The notes below the pieces were generated by a model. The model saw only the letters and a program-made list of their open reading frames with translations. It made no database searches and was not told where the DNA came from. The position numbers were made by a program, and so were the translations under genes. A DNA stretch of 64,000 nucleotides from Thermomonas fusca DSM 15424 (GTDB taxonomy: Bacteria > Pseudomonadota > Gammaproteobacteria > Xanthomonadales > Xanthomonadaceae). Where the stretch lies: assembly GCF_000423885.1 (NCBI RefSeq), contig NZ_AUIV01000015.1, forward strand, positions 50,401 to 114,400. Direction: 5' to 3'. Positions 26,297 through 34,099 of the stretch are shown here, in pieces; position 1 is the stretch's first letter, and the number at the start of each line of letters is the position of its first letter.

Positions 26297-27313
26297 TCAC
26301 CACTCCACTTCCGCCATCGAGCAGTTCAACCCCGAGCCGATGCCGAGCAGGGCGACGCGGCTGCCCTTCTTCAGGCGGCCCATCTCGCGCAGCTTGCTCA
26401 GCACGATCGGCACGCTGGCCGGGCCGATGTTGCCGTGTTCGGCAAAGATGGTCATGACCTTCTTGGGGTCGATGCCCATGGCCTTGGTGAAGGCGGCGGT
26501 GTGGACCTTGCTGACCTGGTGGATGACGAACTCGTCCAGCTCGCCGGCCACCCAGCCCAGCTTGAGCTTGGCCACCTCGAAGGTCTTGGTGGCCAGCTTG
26601 ATGCCCTCGATCAGCAGCAGGCGGGTGTCGGTGATCATGCCGTCGAGGTTGCCGCGGCAGAGCTTGTTCCACTCGGTGGCGGCACGGGTGACGCCGCCCT
26701 TGTAGCGCGGCGCGCCGGGCGCCAGTTCGCTGCGCGCCAGCACCATCGCGGCAGCACCGGAGCCCAGCGTGAGCGTGGCCATTTCGCTGCGGAAGTCGGC
26801 TTCGGTGACGTCGGTGCGGGTCATGCGCTCCAGCGTTTTTTCGTAGGCCATGTTGGCGGTTTCGCCATCGACCACCAGCGCGTAGTCGATCTCGCCGCGC
26901 TCGATCATGCGGCTGGCGATGTCCATGCCGTTGATGAAGGCCAGGCAGGCGTTGGCGACGTCGAAGTTCTGGCAGGTGTCGGGCAGGCCGAGATTGCCGC
27001 TGACGATGGAAGCGGTGGAAGGCTCCAGGTAGTCGCGGCTGACCGAGGTGTTGACCAGCAGGCCGACCTTGTCCGGGTCGATGCCGGCATCGGCCAGCGC
27101 CTTCACGCCGGCCAGGGTGGCGGCGTCGGAAGCCTGCACGTTGTCGTCCCACAGGCGGCGCGCATGCACGCCGGCGATGTCGCCGAGCACGTCGACGCGG
27201 ATACCCAGCCGATCCAGCGTGGGCCGCAGGCGCGCGTTGATCTCATCCGACGACAAACGACGCGGCGCGTCGATGTGGGCCAAGCCGGCAATGGCGACAT
27301 GTTGGAACAGCAT
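26297..27313 (-). CDS. oleA: OleA, acyl-CoA head-to-head condensing thiolase
   Basis: The 338-residue thiolase-fold enzyme has active-site Cys123 in NACLAF, Glu97 in YLEPST, His265 in VIHQVS and Asn295 in HGNIGPAS. These equal Cys143, Glu117, His285 and Asn315 of tagged Xanthomonas campestris OleA (offset 20). OleA joins two long-chain acyl-CoAs to a 2-alkyl-3-ketoacid, the first step of hydrocarbon synthesis. The 123-base upstream gap holds a TTGACA sequence and an 8-base inverted repeat (ATGCGGTT), possible promoter elements. Downstream, 90 AT-richer bases separate it from the fic gene. Confidence 0.95.
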   Translation of the reverse strand: MLFQHVAIAGLAHIDAPRRLSSDEINARLRPTLDRLGIRVDVLGDIAGVHARRLWDDNVQASDAATLAGVKALADAGIDPDKVGLLVNTSVSRDYLEPSTASIVSGNLGLPDTCQNFDVANACLAFINGMDIASRMIERGEIDYALVVDGETANMAYEKTLERMTRTDVTEADFRSEMATLTLGSGAAAMVLARSELAPGAPRYKGGVTRAATEWNKLCRGNLDGMITDTRLLLIEGIKLATKTFEVAKLKLGWVAGELDEFVIHQVSKVHTAAFTKAMGIDPKKVMTIFAEHGNIGPASVPIVLSKLREMGRLKKGSRVALLGIGSGLNCSMAEVEW

Positions 27314-27436
27314 GGGGTGGCACTCGCACTGGCGCCAAGGCGGCGCCGGAACCGCATAGGATAGCGCCTTGTCAAACCATGCGGTTGCGTACTGTGGAAA
27401 CTGCGGGCGCAGTCACACCCGCCGCTAGCCGCGCAT

Positions 27437-27751
27437 TCAGTTGCAGCGCCACATCGCCCAGCGCTGGCTGCCATCTTCCGGCGGGCCCAGCGGGCTGATC
27501 CGGTTGGCATTCAGGCCGGGGGCCTCGTTGCGGGCCAGCAGCTCCAGCTCGTCGCGCACGCGTGTGTCGTCGCGCTCGTAGAAGCCCACCCGATGGGTGA
27601 TGGACACCGCCACGTCGCCGCGTTTCTCGCAGCCGGTGGGCGCGACCGACAGCACCTTCACCTGCTGCGCGCCGGGCGCCATCTTCACGAAGGTGCAGGC
27701 AGGCAGGGCAAGCACCAGCAGGACGGCGGCAAAGCGGATCGGCAGGGGCAT
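27437..27751 (-). CDS. DUF4156-family lipoprotein
   Basis: The 104-residue protein has a lipoprotein signal with lipobox LPAC (Cys at about 19), followed by a small domain with VAPTGCEKRGDV and a C-terminal RWAMWRC; the two later Cys may form a disulfide. This matches DUF4156 lipoproteins of unknown function. The ATG is placed right after the terminator of the upstream peptidase gene. It is followed by oleA's promoter region on the same strand. Confidence 0.78.
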   Translation of the reverse strand: MPLPIRFAAVLLVLALPACTFVKMAPGAQQVKVLSVAPTGCEKRGDVAVSITHRVGFYERDDTRVRDELELLARNEAPGLNANRISPLGPPEDGSQRWAMWRCN

Positions 27752-27764
27752 GCTCGGGTTCCCG

Positions 27765-27804
27765 AAAAAAAAGAAGACGCACCGGATTGTGGCCCGGTGC
27801 GTCT
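27765..27804 (-). terminator. Rho-independent terminator of the M16 peptidase gene
   Basis: Read on the minus strand, an 11-base perfect stem (27794-27804 with 27775-27785, loop 27786-27793) is followed by a T-rich run (the complement of eight A at 27765-27772). It lies about 120 bases after the M16 stop and just before the DUF4156 start. Confidence 0.8.
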
Positions 27805-27820
27805 GAATCGTGCAAAAGCG

Positions 27821-27917
27821 ACCCCTCCCCTACCCTCCCCTGCAGGCAGGGGAGGAAGACAAGAGCCGGCATCGCAGCGCGCGGCTCCGCCCCCTGCAAG
27901 CAGGGAGGGAGTGGGGC
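27821..27917. repeat. GC-rich inverted doublet repeat (intergenic copy)
   Basis: Two inverted copies of the same palindromic unit seen at 21.7 kb. The left unit (27821-27855) has a perfect 10-base hairpin, arms 27834-27843 and 27846-27855. The right unit (27885-27917) is in opposite orientation. It fills the gap between the M16 peptidase stop and its terminator. Confidence 0.85.
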
Positions 27918-27923
27918 GATGGC

Positions 27924-30767
27924 TTACTTCTTCGCCACCGGCTTGCCGTCGGCGTCGACGATGGTGACCTCGCCCAGGTTCAGCGCGCGGATCGGCGCTT
28001 CGGTCTTGGACAGGTCGCCCACCACCACCCAGGTCAGGCCGGCCGGGTCCAGCGCCTTGGCCGCGGCGTTGACCTGTTCGGGGGTCATCGCCTCGATCTC
28101 CGCCGTGCGCTGGAACACGTAGTCGTCCGGGCGGCTGTACAGCACGTTGCTGGCGATGGTGCTCATCACCGAGGACGCGGTTTCGTAGGCACCGGGCAGG
28201 GTCAGGGTGAGCACCTTTTCCATGCCTTCCACCTCATCCTTGCTGGCCGGGGCCTTGCCGCTGGCGTAATCGGCCAGCTCGCGCTGGATTTCCGCCATCG
28301 CCTCGCCGGTCTTGTCGATCTGCACCGGCGCCGAGGCGCTCCACAGGCGCTGGCCGAGCGAACCGCCGGCCCCGCTGCGGGCGCCGTATGACCAGTGCTT
28401 GTCCTCGCGCAGGTTCATGTTCAGGCGGGCGGTGAAGTCGCCGCCGACGATCATGTTGGCCATGTCGTACTGCACGGTCTTCGGATCGGCGCTGGACGGC
28501 AGGGTCTTGGCGGCAACGATGTTGGCCTGCACCGCACCCGGCTGGTCGATCAGGAACACCCGCGGCTTGGCCTGCGCGGCCACCTGCGGGATCGCAGCGG
28601 CGGCGCTGGCATTGCCGCTGGCCTTCCAGCCGCCGAAGTTCTTCTCCAGCACCGGCACGATCTCGGCCAGGGTGGTATCGCCCACCACCACCAGGGTGGC
28701 GTCCTGCGGACGCAGCGCGCCGGCATGCCAGCCCTGCAGGTCGGTGCGGGTCAGCCCGGCGATGGACGCCTCGGTGCCGCTGCCGGTGCGCGGGGCGGCG
28801 TAGGGATGGCCGGCGCCGAACACCAGGCCCGGCAGCACGCGCTGGATGATGCCGTTCGGGTTGGCCTTCTCCTGCTTGATGCCGGCGATCCACTGCCCGC
28901 GCACGCGCTCGATGTCGGCCTGCTCGAAGCGCGGCTTGCGCAGCATGTCGGCGAACAGGGTCACCGATGGTTCCAGGTTCTGCTTCAGCGCCGACAGGTA
29001 GGCGCTGCTGCTGTCCAGGCTGGCGCTGGCGCCCAGGTTGGCACCCAGCGACTGCGCGCGGTCTGCGAAGGCCAGCGCATTGAGGTCGCCGGCGCCTTCG
29101 TCCAGCAGGCTCATGGTGAAGCTGGCCATGCCCGGCTTACCGTTCGGGTCGGCCGCCTGGCCGCCGCGGAACTCGTAGCTCATCTGCACCACCGGGATGT
29201 CATGGCGCTCGGCCAGCACCACCTTGGTGCCGTTGCTGAGGGTGGCGTGCTGCTGCTGCGGGAACTTCAGGTCGGGGAAGCTGGCCGGCATCGGCACGCC
29301 GGTCTTGCGATCGACGGAGGAGGCGACGGTCTTGTACTTCGCATCTGCCTTCGGGGTCTGGAACGGGGTCGGGGTGGCCGCGGGCTCTTCCTGCAGCGCC
29401 ACGCGCTTGCCCGGGTTCACCACCAGCGTGTGGCTGCCCTTGCCGGCGCCCAGCCAGGCATTGCCGGTGGCGCGCAGCGCCTCCGGCGTGGCCTCGGCCA
29501 GGGTCTTCAGGCTTTCGCGGAAGCAGCCGGGATCACCCATGAACACGGCGCATTCGGCCAGCGCATCGGCCTTGCCACCGAAGCCGCCGATACGCTCGAC
29601 GCCGCGGATCCAGCCGGCCTCGACGGCGGTGCGGTTGCGCGCCACTTCCTCGGCGGTGGGGCCTTCGGCCAGCAGCTTCTTCAGCTCCTCGTCGATGGCC
29701 GCTTCCACCTTGGCCACGTCCACGCCCTGCTTCACCGCGGCGGTGATCATGAAGGTGCTGCTGAGCTGCGAGCCGTAGGCGCCGGCGCTGACGTTGTCGA
29801 CCAGCTTGTCCTGGTGCACCAGCCGCTTGTCCAGGCGCGAGGACTTGGCGCCGCCCAGGATCTGCGCGAGCAGCTGCAGGCGGTCGAGATCCGGCTGGCC
29901 GTATTCGGCCACGTTCCACACCCGGTAGATGCGCGACTGCGGCACCTGGTCGGTCATTTCCGAGCGCGAATCGGCGCTACGCGCGGCCACGTCCACCTTC
30001 GGCTGGGCCATGCTCGGGCCGGCCGGGATGTCGCCGAAGAACTTCGCCACCTTGTCCTTGGCGGTGGCGAGGTCGATGTCGCCGGCCAGCACCAGCACCG
30101 CATTATTCGGGCCGTACCAGGTCTTGAACCAGGTCTTCACGTCCGCAAGCGAAGCGGCGTTGAGGTCGTTCATCGAACCGATGGTGCTGTGGTGGTACGG
30201 GTGGCCCTTGGGGTACATCGTCGCGCCCAGCACGTCCCAGACCTGGCCGTAGGGCTGGTTCTCGCCCTGGCGCTTCTCGTTCTGGACCACGCCGCGCTGC
30301 TCGTCCAGGGTCTTCTGGTCGATCGCGCCCAGCAAGTGGCCCATGCGGTCGGATTCCATCCACAGCGCGGTGTCCAGCGCGGTTGTGGGCACGTTCTCGA
30401 AGTAGTTGGTGCGGTCGGAGTTGGTGGTGCCGTTCTGGTTGGTGGCGCCGATGGCCTTGAACGGGGTGAAGAATTCGCCCGGCGCGTTTTCGCTGCCGTT
30501 GAACATCAGGTGCTCGAACAGGTGGGCGAAGCCGGTGCGGCCGGCCGGTTCGTCCTTGCTGCCCACGTGGTACCAGACATTGACCGCCACGATGGGGGCC
30601 TTGCGGTCGGTGTGGACCACCACGCGCAGGCCGTTCGGCAAGGTGAAGGTCTCGTAGGGGATGTCGACGGCCGGGGCGCTGGAGGCCCGTGCGGTGGGGG
30701 CGTAACCGCCGGCGGTCAGGGCAGTGGCGAGCGCAAGCGCAAGCGCGGCGGGACGAAGCACGGACAT
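27924..30767 (-). CDS. M16-family zinc metallopeptidase, two-domain, secreted
   Basis: About 947 residues with a signal peptide (cleavage near ARA) and two M16 modules. The first has the inverted zinc motif HLFEH (HxxEH) plus the downstream Glu region (NEKRQGEN). The second, C-terminal half (from about 480) lacks a clear HxxEH and is the usual non-catalytic partner. Such pitrilysin-like proteins degrade peptides in the periplasm. The ATG at 30767 follows an AGGAG ribosome-binding site; a TTG two codons upstream is less likely. It is divergent from an SDR gene, with 103 bases between. Confidence 0.92.
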   Translation of the reverse strand: MSVLRPAALALALATALTAGGYAPTARASSAPAVDIPYETFTLPNGLRVVVHTDRKAPIVAVNVWYHVGSKDEPAGRTGFAHLFEHLMFNGSENAPGEFFTPFKAIGATNQNGTTNSDRTNYFENVPTTALDTALWMESDRMGHLLGAIDQKTLDEQRGVVQNEKRQGENQPYGQVWDVLGATMYPKGHPYHHSTIGSMNDLNAASLADVKTWFKTWYGPNNAVLVLAGDIDLATAKDKVAKFFGDIPAGPSMAQPKVDVAARSADSRSEMTDQVPQSRIYRVWNVAEYGQPDLDRLQLLAQILGGAKSSRLDKRLVHQDKLVDNVSAGAYGSQLSSTFMITAAVKQGVDVAKVEAAIDEELKKLLAEGPTAEEVARNRTAVEAGWIRGVERIGGFGGKADALAECAVFMGDPGCFRESLKTLAEATPEALRATGNAWLGAGKGSHTLVVNPGKRVALQEEPAATPTPFQTPKADAKYKTVASSVDRKTGVPMPASFPDLKFPQQQHATLSNGTKVVLAERHDIPVVQMSYEFRGGQAADPNGKPGMASFTMSLLDEGAGDLNALAFADRAQSLGANLGASASLDSSSAYLSALKQNLEPSVTLFADMLRKPRFEQADIERVRGQWIAGIKQEKANPNGIIQRVLPGLVFGAGHPYAAPRTGSGTEASIAGLTRTDLQGWHAGALRPQDATLVVVGDTTLAEIVPVLEKNFGGWKASGNASAAAAIPQVAAQAKPRVFLIDQPGAVQANIVAAKTLPSSADPKTVQYDMANMIVGGDFTARLNMNLREDKHWSYGARSGAGGSLGQRLWSASAPVQIDKTGEAMAEIQRELADYASGKAPASKDEVEGMEKVLTLTLPGAYETASSVMSTIASNVLYSRPDDYVFQRTAEIEAMTPEQVNAAAKALDPAGLTWVVVGDLSKTEAPIRALNLGEVTIVDADGKPVAKK

Positions 30768-30870
30768 GGGCAACTCCTGTGGGAAACAACGTGACGGACA
30801 GCGACTTTCCCATGATAGACCGCGTGCATGGCCGATACACTAGGCCGGAAGCCATCCCCGGGAGTCCCGC

Positions 30871-31701
30871 ATGAGCCGCACCGTCCTTGTCACCGGCGCC
30901 AACCGCGGCATCGGCCTGGCGTTCGCGGGCCAGCTGCTGGCGCGCGGCGACCACGTCATCGCCACCTGCCGCCACCCCGGCAAGGCCGCTGCGCTGAACG
31001 CGCTGGGAGGCGAGCATCCCGGCCGGCTGCACGTGCTGCCGCTGGACGTCGCCAACGACAGATCCCGCGCCGAGCTGGTGCGCGAACTGCCGCTGGTCCT
31101 CGGTGAGGACGGACGCCTGGATCTGCTCATCAACAACGCCGGCGTGCTGCATTCGGGCGAGCGCTTCGGCCAGCTGCGGCAGGAGACGCTGGAAGACAGC
31201 CTGCGCATCAACGCCATCGGCCCGTTGCTGCTCGCGCAGGCGGTGGCGCCGTTGCTGCGGGACGGCAACCGCGCTGCCGGCGGCAACGAGGATGTCGCGG
31301 GCACGGGCACCACCGGAGCCGTGATCAACCAAGCGAATCACGTGGAGCGACTTGATCATGGCTCCGGTGGTGCCCGTGCGGCGGATACCACAAGCAGCGG
31401 TCCTGCCCTGCGTTCGGGTTTCGCGGGCAGCGGCGGCGCGAACCGCTTCGGCGCACCCAGCTATGCCATCAGCAAGGCCGCGCAGAACATGGCCAGCGCG
31501 CAGCTGGCGCAGGCGCTGGCCGCGCGCGGCATCGTGGTGCTGTCGCTGCACCCGGGCTGGGTACAGACCGACATGGGCGGCGGGAAGGCACCCGATGCGC
31601 CGGCCGACGTGGTCGCGGGCATGCTGCGGCTGATCGACGCCGCCACGCCCGCGCAGTCCGGCCAATTCTTCGACTGGCGCGGCGAAGTACTGCCGTGGTG
31701 A
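30871..31701 (+). CDS. Short-chain dehydrogenase interrupted in frame by a stem-loop repeat
   Basis: The 276-residue frame has the SDR cofactor motif TGANRGIG (8-15), NNAG (about 90-93) and YxxxK (YAISK, near 206-210). Between NNAG and YxxxK, the region that normally holds the strand with catalytic Ser (usually NISS) is occupied by residues encoded by a 79-base inverted repeat (31301-31379) and flanking sequence, with no recognisable serine motif. The enzyme is therefore probably altered or inactive although the reading frame is intact. Upstream a weak GGGAG precedes the ATG. Substrate unknown. Confidence 0.7.
   Translation: MSRTVLVTGANRGIGLAFAGQLLARGDHVIATCRHPGKAAALNALGGEHPGRLHVLPLDVANDRSRAELVRELPLVLGEDGRLDLLINNAGVLHSGERFGQLRQETLEDSLRINAIGPLLLAQAVAPLLRDGNRAAGGNEDVAGTGTTGAVINQANHVERLDHGSGGARAADTTSSGPALRSGFAGSGGANRFGAPSYAISKAAQNMASAQLAQALAARGIVVLSLHPGWVQTDMGGGKAPDAPADVVAGMLRLIDAATPAQSGQFFDWRGEVLPW
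31301..31379. repeat. Stem-loop element inside an SDR gene (28-nt arms, 23-nt loop)
   Basis: Arms at 31301-31328 and 31352-31379 are complementary at 27 of 28 positions; the single exception would be a G-U pair in RNA. The 23-base loop (31329-31351), read on the minus strand, matches the loop of the element at 17741-17819 at 19 of 23 positions, while the arm sequences differ. The arm and loop lengths of the two elements are identical. Confidence 0.88.
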
Positions 31702-31730
31702 CGTTGACGAATTCACTCGCTTGCAAAGCA

Positions 31731-31774
31731 CCCCTCCCCAGCCCTCCCCTTCGCTGCGCGAAAGGGAGGGAGTA
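31731..31774. repeat. Single copy of the GC-rich palindromic unit before trmL
   Basis: The sequence has the CCCCTCCCC, CCCTCCCC and GGGAGGGAGT blocks of the doublet family and an imperfect hairpin (arms around 31743-31755 and 31759-31770). It lies in the 80-base gap between the SDR gene and trmL, directly upstream of the trmL ribosome-binding site. Confidence 0.7.
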
Positions 31775-31781
31775 GGAACAC

Positions 31782-32261
31782 ATGCCGCACGTCATCCTGC
31801 ATCGCCCGGAAATCCCGCCCAACACCGGCAACGTGATCCGCCTGTGCGCCAATACCGGCGCGCAGCTGCACCTGGTGCGCCCGCTCGGCTTCGACATCGA
31901 CGACCGCCAGCTGAAACGCGCCGGGCTGGACTACCACGAGTACGCGCGCATGCAGGTGCACGACGACCTCGATGCCGCACTGGCCGCGATCACCGGCCAG
32001 GCGGGCACGCCGCCGCGGGTGTTCGCGCTGTCCACGCGTGGGCGCGTGCGCTTCGATGCGCCGGACTATCGCGAGCACGATGCCTTCCTGTTCGGCAGCG
32101 AAACCGCGGGCCTGCCGCCGGAGGTGCTGGCAAGCATTCCCGAAGCGCAGCGCCTGCGCCTGCCGATGCGGCCGGACAACCGCAGCCTCAACCTGTCCAA
32201 CGCAGTGGCTGTAATGGTGTTCGAGGCCTGGCGGCAGGCGGGTTTCGCGGGCGGCGAATAG
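31782..32261 (+). CDS. trmL: TrmL, tRNA (cytidine/uridine-34 2'-O)-methyltransferase
   Basis: The 159-residue SPOUT methyltransferase has the N-terminal PEIPPNTGNVIRLCANT motif (about 9-25), GSETAGLP (about 105-112) and the C-terminal knot motif RSLNLSNAVAV (about 133-143). TrmL methylates the wobble nucleotide of tRNA-Leu isoacceptors. Length equals E. coli TrmL (157). A short GC hairpin (32261-32277) follows the stop. Confidence 0.95.
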   Translation: MPHVILHRPEIPPNTGNVIRLCANTGAQLHLVRPLGFDIDDRQLKRAGLDYHEYARMQVHDDLDAALAAITGQAGTPPRVFALSTRGRVRFDAPDYREHDAFLFGSETAGLPPEVLASIPEAQRLRLPMRPDNRSLNLSNAVAVMVFEAWRQAGFAGGE

Positions 32262-32418
32262 CGCCTGCGGCAGGCGCGCGCGAAGTACAACACCCAACCC
32301 GAATGACGGCTGTACCGTGCCGGGCGGGATTCAGTCCATGTTGTGACCGGGCGCAAAGAATGCCCGCAAGTCCCGCCGATCCGGCTGGACGGAAAACAAC
32401 AACATGGAGGTCCACCTC

Positions 32419-32976
32419 ATGAAGCGTCACATCCTTGCCTTCGCCCTCGCCGCCGCCATGCCCTTCGCCGCCTCCGCGGCCGACGGCATCAAGTACAACT
32501 ACGTGCAGGGCGGCTACGTCGCCACCAACACCGACGCCGGCGACGCCGACGGCTGGGGCCTGCGCGGCTCGGTGGCCGTGCACCCGAACTTCCACCTGTT
32601 CGCCGACTACGCCAACCAGAAGATCGACAACACCAGCGTCGATTTCGACCAGTGGCGGGTGGGCGGCGGCTACAACCGCAGCATCTCCGACCGCACCGAT
32701 TTCGTAGGCCAGCTGGCCTACGAGAAGCTGGATGCCGGCGCCGGCATCAAGGCCGAGGGCTACAGCGCCGAAGCCGGCGTGCGCAGCATGATGACCCCGA
32801 ACATCGAGGGTTACGCGATGCTGGGCTACCAGGACGGCGACGATTTCGACGGCGATGCCTACGGCCGCCTGGGCGCAGCGGTCAAGTTCAACCAGAACTG
32901 GGGCGCCGCGGCCGAGGTCAAGCTGGTCAACGGCGGCGATACCCAGTGGTTCGTTGGCCCGCGCTTCACCTGGTAA
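32419..32976 (+). CDS. Ax21-family outer-membrane beta-barrel protein
   Basis: The 185-residue protein has a signal peptide cleaved at ASA-A (about 22) and then a mature barrel beginning DGIKYNYVQGGYVATN and ending WFVGPRFTW. This is the pattern of the Ax21/Omp1X proteins of Xanthomonas and Stenotrophomonas. They are outer-membrane and vesicle proteins linked to motility and biofilm; the earlier immune-elicitor claim for Ax21 was withdrawn. The ATG at 32419 has GGAGG eight bases upstream; an ATG five codons earlier overlaps that site. Confidence 0.9.
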   Translation: MKRHILAFALAAAMPFAASAADGIKYNYVQGGYVATNTDAGDADGWGLRGSVAVHPNFHLFADYANQKIDNTSVDFDQWRVGGGYNRSISDRTDFVGQLAYEKLDAGAGIKAEGYSAEAGVRSMMTPNIEGYAMLGYQDGDDFDGDAYGRLGAAVKFNQNWGAAAEVKLVNGGDTQWFVGPRFTW

Positions 32977-32995
32977 GGCATCCGCCAAGCCATGC

Positions 32996-33023
32996 AAAAA
33001 CGCCCGGCATTGCCGGGCGTTTT
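32996..33023. terminator. Bidirectional rho-independent terminator
   Basis: A nine-base perfect GC stem (33001-33009 with 33011-33019) is flanked by an A run (32996-33000) and a T run (33020-33023 and beyond). It lies between the convergent ax21-type gene and gpsA and should stop transcription from both sides. Confidence 0.88.
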
Positions 33024-33060
33024 CTTTTGCGCGTGGTGCGATCCGCGCAGCTTCGGCGGA

Positions 33061-34089
33061 TCAGCCGAACAGCGACTGCGGGTATTCCGCCTTGCGCTCG
33101 CGCGCCATCAGCCGCGCCAGCCCTTCCGCCGGCGTGACCGTGCCGTGCAGCACGTCGCGCACGCCTTCGGCGATCGGCAGTTCGATGCCGTGGGCATTGG
33201 CCAGCCGCATCACTTCGTCGGCGGTCTGCAGGGATTCCACCACCTGGCCGATCTCGCGCACCGCATCGGCGATCGTGGCGCCGCGCCCCAGCGCCAGGCC
33301 CAGCCGGCGGTTGCGCGACAGGTCCCCTGTGCAGGTCAGCACCAGATCGCCAAGACCGGCCAGGCCCATCAGGGTTTCCGGGCGCCCGCCGAGGGCGATG
33401 TTGAGGCGCAGCATCTCGTTGAGGCCGCGGGTGATCAGGCCGGCGCGGGCGTTCAGGCCCAGCCCCATGCCGTCGGCCACGCCGGTGGCCACCGCCAGCA
33501 CGTTCTTCATCGCCCCGCCGAGTTCGGCGCCGCGCATGTCGTTGCCGGTGTAGGCGCGGAACGCCGGGCCGTGCAGCGCGTCGGCCACCTGCCGGCAGAA
33601 CGCGGCATCGTCGGAATGGACGGTCAGCGCGGTGGGCAGGCCCTCGGCCACTTCCTTGGCGAACGAAGGTCCGGTGACCACAGCCAGCGGCACCTCATTG
33701 CCCAGCATTTCGGCGGCGACTTCATGCAGGAAACGCCCGCTGCCGGGCTCGAAGCCCTTGGTAGCCCAGGCCACGCCGGCCTGCGGCGGGCGCAGCGGCG
33801 CCAGCGCGCGCAGGGTTTCGGCGAAGGCGTGCGAGGGCACCACCACCAGCACCAGCTCGGCGTCGGCCAGCGCTTCGTGCAGCGAGGTGGTGGCGCGCAG
33901 CGCGCCCGGCAGGACGATGCCGGGCAGGTAGCGCGGGTTCTCGCCGCCGCCCTCGATGGCCGCCACGGTGGCGACATCGCGGCCCCACAGCACGGTGGGA
34001 TGTTCGTGGCGGGCGATCAGCGCCGCCAGCGCGGTGCCCCAGGAGCCCGCGCCGAGGACCGCGACCTTCGGTTTGGCAGACGCCGTCAT
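33061..34089 (-). CDS. gpsA: Glycerol-3-phosphate dehydrogenase [NAD(P)+], GpsA
   Basis: The 342-residue protein has the N-terminal cofactor motif GAGSWGTA (about 13-20), the substrate-domain motif GAMKNVLAVATGVADG with catalytic Lys, and GLAGLGDLVLTCTGDLSRNR. GpsA makes sn-glycerol-3-phosphate from dihydroxyacetone phosphate for phospholipid synthesis; PlsY, which uses this product, is also in this window. The ATG at 34089 gives the family N-terminus. It is 10 bases downstream of secB, and the secB-gpsA pairing is conserved in many proteobacteria. Confidence 0.96.
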   Translation of the reverse strand: MTASAKPKVAVLGAGSWGTALAALIARHEHPTVLWGRDVATVAAIEGGGENPRYLPGIVLPGALRATTSLHEALADAELVLVVVPSHAFAETLRALAPLRPPQAGVAWATKGFEPGSGRFLHEVAAEMLGNEVPLAVVTGPSFAKEVAEGLPTALTVHSDDAAFCRQVADALHGPAFRAYTGNDMRGAELGGAMKNVLAVATGVADGMGLGLNARAGLITRGLNEMLRLNIALGGRPETLMGLAGLGDLVLTCTGDLSRNRRLGLALGRGATIADAVREIGQVVESLQTADEVMRLANAHGIELPIAEGVRDVLHGTVTPAEGLARLMARERKAEYPQSLFG

Positions 34090-34099
34090 GCGTCGCGGA

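Noticed and set aside
27314..27436. A defined oleA promoter with TTGACA and a -10 box
   Set aside because: TTGACA is present, but no TATAAT-like box lies at 16-18 bases; too weak for a feature entry.
21691..27917. CRISPR repeats
   Set aside because: The repeated units are palindromic, inverted and 6 kb apart, without regularly spaced spacers or cas genes.
28395..30794. 799-codon plus-strand frame
   Set aside because: It is antisense to the M16 peptidase, which has a signal peptide and HxxEH; the plus frame shows only low-complexity shadow sequence.
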